DNA of 64,000 bases, from NCBI RefSeq assembly GCF_011304355.1, contig NZ_CP049888.1:744001-808000 (forward strand), read 5' to 3'. How positions within the stretch are numbered: the stretch's first letter is position 1; every line of letters begins with the position of its first letter. A model generated the notes under the pieces. That model was given only the letters and a program-made list of their open reading frames with translations. It was not told the DNA's origin and searched no databases. The stretch comes from Weissella coleopterorum. Lineage in GTDB: Bacteria > Bacillota > Bacilli > Lactobacillales > Lactobacillaceae. Positions 1 through 8,033 of the stretch are shown here, one piece after another. The position numbers and the translations under genes are program-made.

Positions 1-113
1 AGACTTCTTTTTTAGATAACGGGCCAAAGCCTAGAGGCCCCAAAAACAATAAATTAACAAGTATGAATACTGATATATTTATGATGATTATGGATCAGCA
101 AGAGGGCCAATAG
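1..113 (+). CDS. 3' end of an unidentified gene (partial)
   Basis: An open frame enters from the left edge and stops at the TAG at 111-113, three bases before the next start codon. The visible 36 codons are hydrophilic and end in DQQEGQ. I do not recognise the product. The tight spacing to the following gene suggests one operon inside the integrated element that ends at the tRNA-Leu gene. It could also be chance open frame, because only a short tail is visible. Confidence 0.35.
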   Translation, partial: TSFLDNGPKPRGPKNNKLTSMNTDIFMMIMDQQEGQ

Positions 114-116
114 ATT

Positions 117-689
117 ATGTTAGATAGGAAAATAACTGTAAGCTTACGTGGTGTATTATCAATCGTAGTAGCTATTTTAATTTTAATTTTATTTTTGATT
201 TCTTTACCCTACTTGAAATCTAAATATAGTAGTATTAGTGAAGTTTGCTTTATTTTAATAAAACAGATATTTACAATTTTAGTAACGATATTTATTGGGT
301 ATGTAGGTGCTTCTGTAAAATTATGGATTGATCAAAAAAATTTAAAAATACAGTCAAAAAGATTAACTATTAAAAATTTAAAATTAATAAAAATAGAGCT
401 TGAATCAAATTTATCTACTTTGGAACTATTCAATAGAGACGAAATCAGTAATTATGATATGCTAAAAATAAAATATGATGATAGTTTCACTAAAAAACTA
501 TTTTTTAGTATAGAATGTAGAGATAGTTTGTCTAAATCAATAATTGAATTATTAGGTAAAGGACGAGTTTTTTTATCAGGCAGTGATGATCAGATTAAAA
601 TTGCATTACCAAAGATGATTAAAAATTTCAAAAAAAATATTTCATTTATCGATGATGAAATTACGTATCTTAACGAATATAATAACTGA
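117..689 (+). CDS. Unknown two-helix membrane protein of an integrated element
   Basis: This 190-residue protein has two hydrophobic segments, at about residues 12-32 and 47-67, followed by a lysine- and asparagine-rich, probably cytoplasmic domain with helical, coiled-coil-like character. No enzymatic motif or known family is recognisable. It begins three bases after the stop of the preceding frame and is followed at once by an intrinsic terminator. It is the last gene before a tRNA-Leu gene, so it is probably cargo at the right end of a prophage or other integrative element. Its AT richness fits accessory DNA. The function is unknown. Confidence 0.6.
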   Translation: MLDRKITVSLRGVLSIVVAILILILFLISLPYLKSKYSSISEVCFILIKQIFTILVTIFIGYVGASVKLWIDQKNLKIQSKRLTIKNLKLIKIELESNLSTLELFNRDEISNYDMLKIKYDDSFTKKLFFSIECRDSLSKSIIELLGKGRVFLSGSDDQIKIALPKMIKNFKKNISFIDDEITYLNEYNN

Positions 690-692
690 TTA

Positions 693-732
693 AAAGCCTA
701 CTGACTAGATTTCTAGTTGGTAGGCTTTTTTC
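693..732 (+). terminator. Intrinsic terminator, CCTACTGACTAG family
   Basis: The inverted repeat AGCCTACTGACTAG / CTAGTTGGTAGGCT is followed by a T run. It ends the membrane protein gene. Nearly the same hairpin occurs at 40676-40717 after the surface protein gene. Confidence 0.85.
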
Positions 733-799
733 TTTTGAACAGTAAGTTATAGTAATGAACGGTATATGGCAGTATATAAATTTTATGGCAAAGTTAAAA

Positions 800-819
800 G
801 TGCTACAAAAGTGCTACAA
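800..819 (+). repeat. Direct repeat GTGCTACAA x2, candidate integrase arm sites
   Basis: GTGCTACAA occurs at 800-808 and 811-819, an 11-bp period, about 70 bp inside the 3' end of tRNA-Leu. Short repeats at this distance from a tRNA attachment core are typical of arm-type sites of phage tyrosine recombinases. That role is inferred; the matching integrase is not in the window. Confidence 0.4.
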
Positions 820-822
820 CGC

Positions 823-880
823 AAAAATAAACGACCAACAAATGCGTTTAAATAGCCATTTGTTGGTCGTTTATTTTTAT
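823..880. terminator. Bidirectional terminator hairpin
   Basis: A perfect 20-bp inverted repeat (AAATAAACGACCAACAAATG and its complement) surrounds a 12-base loop, with A-rich and T-rich flanks. It can terminate transcription from the left element and from the tRNA-Leu gene on the other strand. Confidence 0.8.
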
Positions 881-886
881 TATATA

Positions 887-970
887 TGCCGCTGACAGGA
901 ATCGAACCTGCATGAGAGTAATCTCACATCGACCTGAACGATGCGCGTCTACCAATTCCGCCACAGCGGC
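887..970 (-). tRNA. tRNA-Leu (anticodon CAG)
   Basis: On the minus strand the sequence starts GCCGCTGTGG and ends CAGCGGCA, giving a 7-bp acceptor stem. It has a D-arm with GGTAGACGC, the anticodon loop TTCAGGT, a long variable arm typical of class II leucine tRNAs, and the T-arm GGTTCGATTCC. CCA is not encoded. Its 3' end faces the element at 1-886, so it probably served as the integration site. Confidence 0.95.
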
Positions 971-1082
971 AAATACATATTTAATTATAGCATAATTTTA
1001 TTAATTATTTTTAATAAACATTGGGTTTTATGATTCTTATTAGGTAAAGCAGCATAAACTTTAGTTGGGAAGGAAGTGTAAT

Positions 1083-1547
1083 ATGACTATTGTTAATAAT
1101 TTGATTCAGAAATATCAACGTAAGTTAGGAACGGGACCTCAGGAAGAATGCTGGGCGGTTTATTTAGATACTCAAGCACAAATTATTGGAGATTTTTGTG
1201 TGGCAAAAGGTAGTCTAGCTCAAGTTCAAATACATCCAAGGAACGTTTTTCGAAATTCAATTGCCTTAAATGCCTATGCAATTGCCTTAAATGCCTATGC
1301 AATAGTATTAATTCATAATCATCCCAGTGGGAATTTAGCACCCTCAACAGCGGATGTTAATACGGCAAGGCAAATGGCAATTTGTGGGACATTAATGCAA
1401 ATCCATTTACAAGATTTCATTATCATTAGCCATTTACATTATTGTAGCTTCTTAGAGTATAATTTTACCCTTCATTATGATGTTAAAACTATCATGGAAT
1501 TATGGAATTATGGAATTTCGATACAAAGTTATCAAAATAACTCGTAA
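1083..1547 (+). CDS. radC: Short RadC-family (MPN/JAB domain) protein
   Basis: This is a 154-residue RadC-type JAB/MPN protein of unsettled function. The metal motif is clear: HNHPSG followed by PSTAD, with an upstream Glu in EECWAVYLD. The ATG at 1083 is chosen because GGAAGGAAG lies just before it; an in-frame TTG at 1065 has no such support. Family members are usually about 210-230 residues with an N-terminal helix-hairpin-helix region, which is missing here. A 21-bp tandem duplication adds seven residues just before the metal motif. The place ahead of mreB is the normal radC location, so this looks like a decayed native radC rather than a prophage copy. Activity is doubtful. Confidence 0.75.
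   Translation: MTIVNNLIQKYQRKLGTGPQEECWAVYLDTQAQIIGDFCVAKGSLAQVQIHPRNVFRNSIALNAYAIALNAYAIVLIHNHPSGNLAPSTADVNTARQMAICGTLMQIHLQDFIIISHLHYCSFLEYNFTLHYDVKTIMELWNYGISIQSYQNNS
1260..1301 (+). repeat. Perfect 21-bp tandem duplication within radC
   Basis: ATTGCCTTAAATGCCTATGC plus A occurs twice back to back. It stays in frame and doubles the residues IALNAYA immediately before the HNHPSG motif. It looks like a recent replication-slippage event. Confidence 0.95.
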
Positions 1548-1829
1548 TTTATTATTGAAAAAAACATTAAGTTTAAAGAACATTTATAGATTAAACCTAA
1601 GCCGTATTTTTAATGATGAATAACTCAGAAAAGAAGATCCAACTGAAATGAAATTAAGCGCTTATTTTTAATTAAAAATAATCTTTTTAATTAAAGATGA
1701 CCTAATTAAATGGGTAAAAGGAAATGTGATATTTATTATGTAAATTAATTGGAAGCTAAACCGTATTTGTGATAAACTTTAACATATTATTGGGTAAGAT
1801 TAGATTATAAAGAAAAGTGGGTGATTGTT

Positions 1830-2834
1830 GTGTTTTCATTTGGAACTCGAAATGTAGGAATTGATTTAGGAACCGCGAATACACTTGTCTACATTGAGGG
1901 AAAGGGTATTGTACTTCGAGAGCCCACTGTTGTAGCAAGAAACGAGAAAACAAATAAAGTGGTTGCTGTTGGATCTGCAGCGAAGGACATGCTTGGGCGG
2001 ACTCCTGGTTCAATCCGAGCAATCCGGCCAATGCGTGATGGAGTAATAGCCGATTACGATACAACAGTTGAAATGTTGAAGCATTATTTGGGAAGTGCAC
2101 TTTCAGGATATGGCTCAAAGCCTTACGTGACTGTTGGTGTGCCTTCAGGAGTTACGGCAGTTGAGAAGCGGGCAGTCATCGATGCAGCGCGCGTTGCTGG
2201 AGCTAGAGATGCTTATGTTATTGAGGAACCTTTTGCGGCTGCTGTTGGTGCTGGTCTACCAGTCTCAGAACCTACGGGATCAATGGTTGTTGATATGGGT
2301 GGTGGAACTACTGATGTAGCTACAATCTCACTAGGTGGGATTGTTTCTTCACGTTCAATTCGTTTAGCTGGTGATCGTTTAGATGAATCAATATCTTCAT
2401 ATATTCGACAAAAATATTCGGTTTTGATTGGTGAGCAAACTGCTGAACGTTTGAAGATGGAAATTGGATCTGCTGATATTGAAGCAGCTAAAGAAATGCC
2501 ATCAAGCAGTGCGCGTGGACGTGATCTAGTTACAGGGTTGCCAAAGACCATTGAAATTACGGCTGTTGATATTGCAACGGCAATGCGCGATGTAATTTCT
2601 GAAATTATCGTAGCAATTAAAGAAACATTAGAGGAGACTTCTCCTGAAATTGCAGCCGATATTATTGACCATGGTATTGTACTAACTGGTGGTGGAGCCT
2701 TACTTAAGAATATCGATGAGGCAATATCAGAGCAAACCAAAGTGCCGGTTTTCATTGCAAATGATCCGCTAGAGGCAGTTGCAATTGGAACAGGGGAAGC
2801 ATTGAAGTCCATTGATGCAATGAAAAACAATTAA
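1830..2834 (+). CDS. mreB: Rod-shape determining actin homologue MreB
   Basis: MreB is a bacterial actin that polymerises under the membrane and guides the elongation machinery of the side wall. The 334-residue protein has the phosphate-1 motif [12 protein letters not shown], the connect and phosphate-2 region [12 protein letters not shown], and the adenosine motif VLTGGGALL. The start is taken as the GTG at 1830, giving [10 protein letters not shown] as in relatives, with GGGTGAT at a good distance. A GTG at 1821 is the alternative. It follows radC after 280 bases and precedes mreC, the standard order. Confidence 0.95.
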   Translation: MFSFGTRNVGIDLGTANTLVYIEGKGIVLREPTVVARNEKTNKVVAVGSAAKDMLGRTPGSIRAIRPMRDGVIADYDTTVEMLKHYLGSALSGYGSKPYVTVGVPSGVTAVEKRAVIDAARVAGARDAYVIEEPFAAAVGAGLPVSEPTGSMVVDMGGGTTDVATISLGGIVSSRSIRLAGDRLDESISSYIRQKYSVLIGEQTAERLKMEIGSADIEAAKEMPSSSARGRDLVTGLPKTIEITAVDIATAMRDVISEIIVAIKETLEETSPEIAADIIDHGIVLTGGGALLKNIDEAISEQTKVPVFIANDPLEAVAIGTGEALKSIDAMKNN

Positions 2835-2887
2835 TCCTGTAGGGGCCGGATTCGCTTAAGAAAGTGAAACTGAAAAAGGGTATTGTA

Positions 2888-3736
2888 ATGAAAAAAATAT
2901 TTACAGCACGGCGGCTAGTAATTGGGGTTATCGTCACTATTTTGACATTAGGTGTTTTGACTTTGAGTTCCTATTCATTGCGTTCTGATAAGGGGCCCTC
3001 AATGCCCAATCGAATGTTAAATGATATTACTAGTTGGATTTCTAATACTGTGGCACTTCCAATTGGGGGCGTTCAGCATGGATTTAATAGTATTGATAAT
3101 TTGATTAGTACTTATCAAGAGAATCAACAGATGAGCGCTAAAGTGGATGAACTAGCGCAGGCTAAGGTTCAACTACAGGTGATGCGTTCAGAGAATAAGG
3201 CGCTGAAGGATCAATTAAAGTTAACAGATACGTTAACTGATTATTCTTTGGTTAACGCTTCAGTTATTTCTCGCTCACCAGTAAATTGGCAAACACAACT
3301 TATAATTGATCAAGGTTCAAATGCTGGCATCAAGAAAAATATGCCAGTAATGGGATCAGGAGGTCTTGTAGGTCGAGTATCGCAAGTTTCTAATACGAGT
3401 TCCAAAGTAGAGCTATTATCTGATAATAGTCAAACAGCTAATCGTTTTGCAATTAGGATCGCTGCCGGGGATGGTCAAGTGGTTGATGGGTTAATTACTG
3501 GCTTTAATCAAACCAAGAATAAAATTTTAATGGAATATGTTACTTCAGATGTTGAAATTAAACCTGGAGATAAAGTTACGACATCCGGTTTAGGTGGAGT
3601 GACACCGGCTGGGTTGTTTGTAGGGACTGTTAGCTCGGTGGAAGCAAATGACTATGGATTATCAAAGAAAATCTATATTAAGCCTTCCATGGATTTCAAT
3701 AATATTCCAGTTGTTTCTGTTGCTATTCAGAAATAA
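2888..3736 (+). CDS. mreC: Rod-shape determining protein MreC
   Basis: MreC is a membrane-anchored extracellular scaffold that links MreB filaments to wall-elongation enzymes. The 282-residue protein has one N-terminal membrane segment (about residues 8-26), a coiled coil (about 70-115) and the beta-rich domain containing GSGGLVGRVSQVS. The ATG at 2888 with AAGGGT ahead of it is preferred over the upstream GTG at 2864. It is 53 bases after mreB. A terminator follows directly, and mreD, the usual third gene, is absent. Confidence 0.93.
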   Translation: MKKIFTARRLVIGVIVTILTLGVLTLSSYSLRSDKGPSMPNRMLNDITSWISNTVALPIGGVQHGFNSIDNLISTYQENQQMSAKVDELAQAKVQLQVMRSENKALKDQLKLTDTLTDYSLVNASVISRSPVNWQTQLIIDQGSNAGIKKNMPVMGSGGLVGRVSQVSNTSSKVELLSDNSQTANRFAIRIAAGDGQVVDGLITGFNQTKNKILMEYVTSDVEIKPGDKVTTSGLGGVTPAGLFVGTVSSVEANDYGLSKKIYIKPSMDFNNIPVVSVAIQK

Positions 3737-3762
3737 AAATTTTGATTATTGGGATAAATCAC

Positions 3763-3797
3763 AAGAGGTTTGGGATCTTTCCAAGCCTCTTATTTTT
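3763..3797 (+). terminator. Intrinsic terminator after mreC
   Basis: AAGAGGTTTGG pairs with CCAAGCCTCTT (one G-T pair) and is followed by TATTTTTT. It closes the mreBC unit before the transporter genes. Confidence 0.85.
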
Positions 3798-3821
3798 TAA
3801 ATATAGAAATTGGAGATTAAA

Positions 3822-4661
3822 ATGATCACACAGGCAATGATAATGTTAATAATCGGCGTAATTGCTGGATTAATGGGATCAATTTTAGGGTTGGGTGGCG
3901 GAATTCTAGTTACGCCAGCATTGACTCTAATGGGAGTGGACATTAAATATGCGATTGCTGCATCGATTATTGCGGTAATTGCGACTTCATCGGGCTCTGC
4001 GATTGCATTTTTAAAGGACGATGTTTTAAATCTTAGAGTAGCAATGTTTTTAGAAATATTTACTACACTGGGAGCTTTAATCGGAGCGCTATTAACAGGA
4101 TACTTTGATGGAACGGTCTTATATTTCTTGTTTGGCGCGTTATTAATTTTCCAAGCCTGGAATATGTGGAAAAAACTACGAGTTAAGATTGATGAACGAG
4201 TGGAAATTAATCATGATCGATTGGCTAATAAGTTACAATTAAATGGTTTTTATTATGATAAAAACACAAAAAAAGAAGTAAGGTATTCATTGAAAAATGT
4301 ACCAGGTGGGGCTGCAGTCATGTTTGGAGCCGGAGTGGCTTCTGGATTGTTGGGAATTGGCTCGGGGGCATTCAAGGTCATGGCTATGGATGGAGTAATG
4401 AAAATGCCATTAAAGTCATCAACATCAACATCAAATTTGATGATGGGAGTAACGGCAGCTGCTTCAGCTGTAATATATTTCTTTAGTGGAATGATTCAGC
4501 CGGTTATTGCGGTCCCAATTGCTTTAGGCATTATTGTTGGTTATTCATTTGGGGCTAGATTGATGCAATATTTACCATCTAAGTTAATTCGCCAAATATT
4601 TATTCCATTTGTATTATTGATGGCTATACAATTAATTTTGAAGGGGTTAGGGATGGACTAA
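3822..4661 (+). CDS. TauE/SafE-family membrane transporter
   Basis: This 279-residue protein has about eight membrane helices in two related halves, each starting with a glycine-rich motif: GSILGLGGGILVTP near residue 20 and ASGLLGIGSGAFKV near 170. That is the signature of the TauE/SafE (DUF81) family, putative exporters of sulfonates, sulfite or other organic anions. The ATG at 3822 has GGAG six bases upstream; an in-frame TTG at 3810 is less likely. Its stop overlaps the start of the next gene (TAATG), so the two are translationally coupled. The substrate is unknown. Confidence 0.85.
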   Translation: MITQAMIMLIIGVIAGLMGSILGLGGGILVTPALTLMGVDIKYAIAASIIAVIATSSGSAIAFLKDDVLNLRVAMFLEIFTTLGALIGALLTGYFDGTVLYFLFGALLIFQAWNMWKKLRVKIDERVEINHDRLANKLQLNGFYYDKNTKKEVRYSLKNVPGGAAVMFGAGVASGLLGIGSGAFKVMAMDGVMKMPLKSSTSTSNLMMGVTAAASAVIYFFSGMIQPVIAVPIALGIIVGYSFGARLMQYLPSKLIRQIFIPFVLLMAIQLILKGLGMD

Positions 4662-5020
4662 TGAAGGATGAAATGAATCGTTTAGAATTAATAATCGGGA
4701 AAATTTTGCGATTTGGCGTTGCGACTGCGATAACCTTCATGGTATTTGGTTGTTTTCTTCTAATTGTAAGGAATAATAAGGAAGTTGTTCCTTATTATTC
4801 CTATCTGAAATTGAGTGAAATTTTACAAGGAATAGTTGTTTTACAGCCAAATGCTTGGTTAATGGGGGGGGTGTTTACTTTGATTCTAACGCCTGTTTTA
4901 CGAGTTATAACCTCGATTTTTGCCTTTGTCAAAGTTAAAGACTGGGTATATACATGGATTACAATAATTGTCCTATTAATATTAATTTTAGCAATGGCAT
5001 TCGGAATTAATCAAAGCTAA
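4661..5020 (+). CDS. DUF1634-family membrane protein
   Basis: This 119-residue protein has three membrane helices (about residues 15-35, 65-85 and 95-115). The length, helix pattern and coupling to a TauE/SafE gene match the DUF1634 family, which is regularly found next to such transporters and may be an accessory subunit. The start overlaps the upstream stop by one base. It sits where mreD might be expected downstream of mreC, but it is shorter and does not resemble MreD. Confidence 0.75.
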   Translation: MKDEMNRLELIIGKILRFGVATAITFMVFGCFLLIVRNNKEVVPYYSYLKLSEILQGIVVLQPNAWLMGGVFTLILTPVLRVITSIFAFVKVKDWVYTWITIIVLLILILAMAFGINQS

Positions 5021-5034
5021 TCATTATTTAATAA

Positions 5035-5063
5035 TTGACTAATTTCCTGTAATAAAGTATAAT
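5035..5063 (+). promoter_or_regulatory. Sigma-A promoter of the lysine riboswitch/lysP unit
   Basis: TTGACT at 5035-5040, a 17-base spacer, and TATAAT at 5058-5063. It lies just upstream of the riboswitch aptamer. Confidence 0.8.
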
Positions 5064-5083
5064 TTTTATATTATAAACGAATA

Positions 5084-5340
5084 AAGATTAGAGGTCGCAA
5101 TTGACATAATTATTTAGTGGAGCTGGTAGGCTATGAAGCTAAAAAAAGGGGAAATTGCCGAAATGGATAATAGACATATTTATCTGTTGGTCTAAATGTT
5201 AATACCATTTAGATTGTCGTAATGCTACATTACGGAGCGCTTATCGATGATTCCTATCGAATTGACTGAAAATGAGTCCGCGAACTGTTATGTAATGTCA
5301 TTACATATTTATTTCGTGGGCTTTTTATTTGTTTTAAAGA
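5084..5340 (+). promoter_or_regulatory. Lysine riboswitch (L box) controlling lysP
   Basis: The 350-base gap before lysP contains the L-box signatures AGAGGTCGCAA, GGAGCTGG..AGGCTATGAAGC and GGGGAAATTGCCGAAATGG, in the right order and spacing for the five-helix lysine aptamer. A terminator hairpin follows at 5276-5336. In the family, lysine binding favours termination, so lysP should be switched off when lysine is plentiful. Aptamer edges are approximate. Confidence 0.88.
5276..5336 (+). terminator. Riboswitch expression-platform terminator
   Basis: GTCCGCGAA pairs with TTCGTGGGC and encloses a second hairpin (TATGTAATG / CATTACATA). A TTTTTATTTG run follows. Confidence 0.8.
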
Positions 5341-5373
5341 TATTAGTTGGGGAAATTAAGATGGGAGATTTTT

Positions 5374-6843
5374 ATGTCAGATAATGGTAATAGTCCGGAA
5401 AAGCTTAAGAGAACGATGAAAACACGACATCTATCGATGATTTCGTTGGGGGGGACTTTAGGAACCGGGTTATTTGTGACATCGGGAGCTACGATTTCAC
5501 AGGCCGGACCGATGGGATCGTTAGTTGCATATGGAGTTATGGGAATTATGGTGTTTTTCCTGATGACTTCGTTAGGCGAAATGGCAACAAATAACCCAGT
5601 ATCAGGTTCGTTTTCGGTTTATGCTGATCAATATGTTGAACCGGCACTGGGCTTCGCAATGGGATGGAATTATTGGTTTAATTGGGCGATTACTGTAGCA
5701 GTTGAAGCGGCGACGGTTGGAGTGGTAATGGGATTTTGGCTGCCTAGTATTCCATCTTGGATTTGGTCGGCCTTGGTGTTAATTTTAATTACTTCGATTA
5801 ACCTTCTTTCAGCTAAAACATATGGCGAAACTGAATTTTGGATGTCAATGGTAAAAGTCATTGCCGTGATTGCTTTCTTAATTATTGGGGTATTAATGAT
5901 TTTTGGTGCATTTGCCTATAAGCCAGATATCGTTCATAATTTAACTGCAGGCGGTAAAAACGGATTTGTCGGTGGAATTAATGGGATTTTGGCGGTTTTC
6001 ATGGTCGCAGGTTTCTCATTTCAGGGGACCGAATTGATTGGAATTACCGCAGGTGAATCTGAAAATCCTACAAAATCGATTCCTAAAGCCATTCGACAAG
6101 TGTTTTGGCGGATCTTATTGTTCTATATTTTAGCCATTTTTGTTATTGGGGCTCTTATTTATTATAAGGATCCTAATTTATTGCGATCATCGGAAAGTAA
6201 TATCGCAATGTCGCCGTTTACTTTAGTCTTCAAGCGTGCTGGATTTGCTGCCGCTGCTTCGATTATGAATGCGGTCATTTTAACTGCCGTGATTTCAGCA
6301 GCAAATTCGGGGGTCTATGCATCATCTCGAATGTTATGGTCAATGGGTGAAAATAAATTGGCACCTAAAATTTTTAGTCGAGTTAATATAAAGACAGGTA
6401 TCCCAGTCCCTGCAGTCTTGGCGACTGTTTTGGTTGGGTTGTTGACATTTTTGACGGCTATTTTAGGTCCAAATGTCTATTACTATCTTGTGGCTGCATC
6501 GGGACTATCAGGATTTATTGCTTGGATGGGGATCGCAATTTCACATTACCGTTTCCGACGGGCCTTGCATAGTCAAAATCATACGGTCCAAGAACTTAAG
6601 TATCATGCTAAGTGGTTCCCTTTTGGCCCATTGTTAGCATTATTCCTAAGTGTCGTGGTGGTAATTGGTCAAGATTTAAGTGCTTTCAAGGGGAGCATTT
6701 TGGACTGGAATTGGGAAGGTATTATTACTACGTATATGGCAATCCCATTATTCTTAATTTTGTATTTTGGGTATAAAATTAAAAATAAATCTAAGTTAAG
6801 AAAGTTAGAAGAAATTGACCTGGGTGAGGTTGGTTTGAAATAA
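5374..6843 (+). CDS. lysP: Lysine-specific amino acid permease
   Basis: This 489-residue APC-superfamily permease imports lysine by proton symport. It has about 12 membrane helices, the first carrying the binding signature SLGGTLGTGLFVTSG, and the LysP-like stretch WYYWFNWAIT-type region seen here as NYWFNWAITVAVEAATV. The ATG at 5374 has GGGAG upstream; the in-frame TTG at 5347 lies in the riboswitch terminator flank. The riboswitch in its leader supports lysine as substrate. It forms its own unit, closed by a terminator at 6869. Confidence 0.93.
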   Translation: MSDNGNSPEKLKRTMKTRHLSMISLGGTLGTGLFVTSGATISQAGPMGSLVAYGVMGIMVFFLMTSLGEMATNNPVSGSFSVYADQYVEPALGFAMGWNYWFNWAITVAVEAATVGVVMGFWLPSIPSWIWSALVLILITSINLLSAKTYGETEFWMSMVKVIAVIAFLIIGVLMIFGAFAYKPDIVHNLTAGGKNGFVGGINGILAVFMVAGFSFQGTELIGITAGESENPTKSIPKAIRQVFWRILLFYILAIFVIGALIYYKDPNLLRSSESNIAMSPFTLVFKRAGFAAAASIMNAVILTAVISAANSGVYASSRMLWSMGENKLAPKIFSRVNIKTGIPVPAVLATVLVGLLTFLTAILGPNVYYYLVAASGLSGFIAWMGIAISHYRFRRALHSQNHTVQELKYHAKWFPFGPLLALFLSVVVVIGQDLSAFKGSILDWNWEGIITTYMAIPLFLILYFGYKIKNKSKLRKLEEIDLGEVGLK

Positions 6844-6868
6844 GAAATGAATACTAATTTAACATTAT

Positions 6869-6901
6869 AAAGTTGGAATTTATCTAAATTCCAACTTTTT
6901 T
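6869..6901 (+). terminator. Intrinsic terminator after lysP
   Basis: AAAGTTGGAATTT pairs with AAATTCCAACTTT around a 5-base loop, followed by a T run. Confidence 0.88.
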
Positions 6902-6991
6902 AATTCAGGTTTTAAAAATGAAATTTAACTTAACTGATTAACGTGTTTATTTAACTTTTTGCGGACTGTTACCTTATCATAAATATAAAGT

Positions 6992-7019
6992 TTGCTAATT
7001 TAAATATGGAATGTATTAT
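6992..7019 (+). promoter_or_regulatory. Candidate promoter of prmA-rsmE
   Basis: TTGCTA, a 16-base spacer, and TATTAT, about 57 bases ahead of the prmA start codon. Confidence 0.45.
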
Positions 7020-7075
7020 GGACAATGATATGATATTCTTAGTATTATTATATTAGATTAAGTGAGGAAAATACG

Positions 7076-8032
7076 ATGGGGTGGCATACGATAGAGGTTG
7101 AAACTCAAACAGAAGCAGTAGATGCAGTTAGCAACATCTTAATGGAAGCAGGGGCTGAGGGTGTACAAATTGAAGATGCAGCAGATGTTGATAATTTTGA
7201 ACCAAATGACGCCACGGTGTTTGTGGACTGGGATAAGGTTAAGCATCGGGAAAATGGAGCATTAGTGATTGGATTTTTTCCAGTGGGACTCCATTTGCCT
7301 GAAAAAACGCTTGAGATTACGAACAAAGTTCAAAAATTAAATGATTTTGGATTGGATGCTATGCCTGGAACAGTTTCGTCTAATATTGTTTTAGACCAGG
7401 ATTGGGAAACGGAGTGGCAAAAATACTATCATCCAGTTCGTGTGACCCGTCAATTAACGATTGTTCCAAAATGGGAAAAATATATTCCGAAAGATGTGAT
7501 GGAAAAGTTAATTATTTTAAATCCGGGATTAGCATTTGGAACAGGAACACATCCAACAACTAAATTAATGCTTCAAGCTTTGGAAATGATTGTTCGAGGT
7601 AATGAAAAAGTTTTGGATATAGGGACTGGCTCTGGTGTTTTGAGTATTGCTGCCAAGCAACTAGGGGTAGGTGAAGTATTAGCAACAGATATTGATGAAG
7701 TTGCAGTGAGGTCGGCTCAGACAAATTTGGATCTTAATCCTGTTGCAAAGGATGTAGTTGTAATCGCCAGTGATCTCTTAAAAGATGTCCCTAAGCGTGA
7801 AAAATACGATCTGATTGTAGCTAATATGCTAACGGAAGTTTTGTTACCTCTGATTCCCAACGTAGAGGAATATTTACGACCGGGTAGTAAATTCCTATTA
7901 TCAGGAATTTATTTTGATAAAATTAAAGTGATTCAAGAGCAATTGATCAATGCTAATTTTATAATTGATGAAATTATGCAGATTGGAGATTGGTATGGCG
8001 TCATTGCTCATTTGAAAATAACAGGAGAGTAG
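7076..8032 (+). CDS. prmA: Ribosomal protein L11 methyltransferase
   Basis: PrmA transfers methyl groups from S-adenosylmethionine to ribosomal protein L11. The 318-residue protein has the N-terminal substrate-recognition domain, the family motif GLAFGTGTHPTT near residue 155, the SAM motif VLDIGTGSGVLSI near residue 180, and the catalytic-region motif ANMLTEVL. GTGAGGAAAA precedes the ATG. The start of rsmE is one base past the stop codon, so the two are an operon, as in most lactobacilli. Confidence 0.96.
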   Translation: MGWHTIEVETQTEAVDAVSNILMEAGAEGVQIEDAADVDNFEPNDATVFVDWDKVKHRENGALVIGFFPVGLHLPEKTLEITNKVQKLNDFGLDAMPGTVSSNIVLDQDWETEWQKYYHPVRVTRQLTIVPKWEKYIPKDVMEKLIILNPGLAFGTGTHPTTKLMLQALEMIVRGNEKVLDIGTGSGVLSIAAKQLGVGEVLATDIDEVAVRSAQTNLDLNPVAKDVVVIASDLLKDVPKREKYDLIVANMLTEVLLPLIPNVEEYLRPGSKFLLSGIYFDKIKVIQEQLINANFIIDEIMQIGDWYGVIAHLKITGE

Positions 8033-8033
8033 T

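Noticed and set aside
2213..2830. Long minus-strand ORF of 205 codons inside mreB
   Set aside because: It is antisense to mreB, with Ser/Ile/Pro-rich composition typical of reverse frames and no ribosome site.
4661..5020. Small membrane protein after mreC considered as MreD
   Set aside because: It has only 119 residues and three helices, and is translationally coupled to a TauE/SafE gene, which fits DUF1634 instead.
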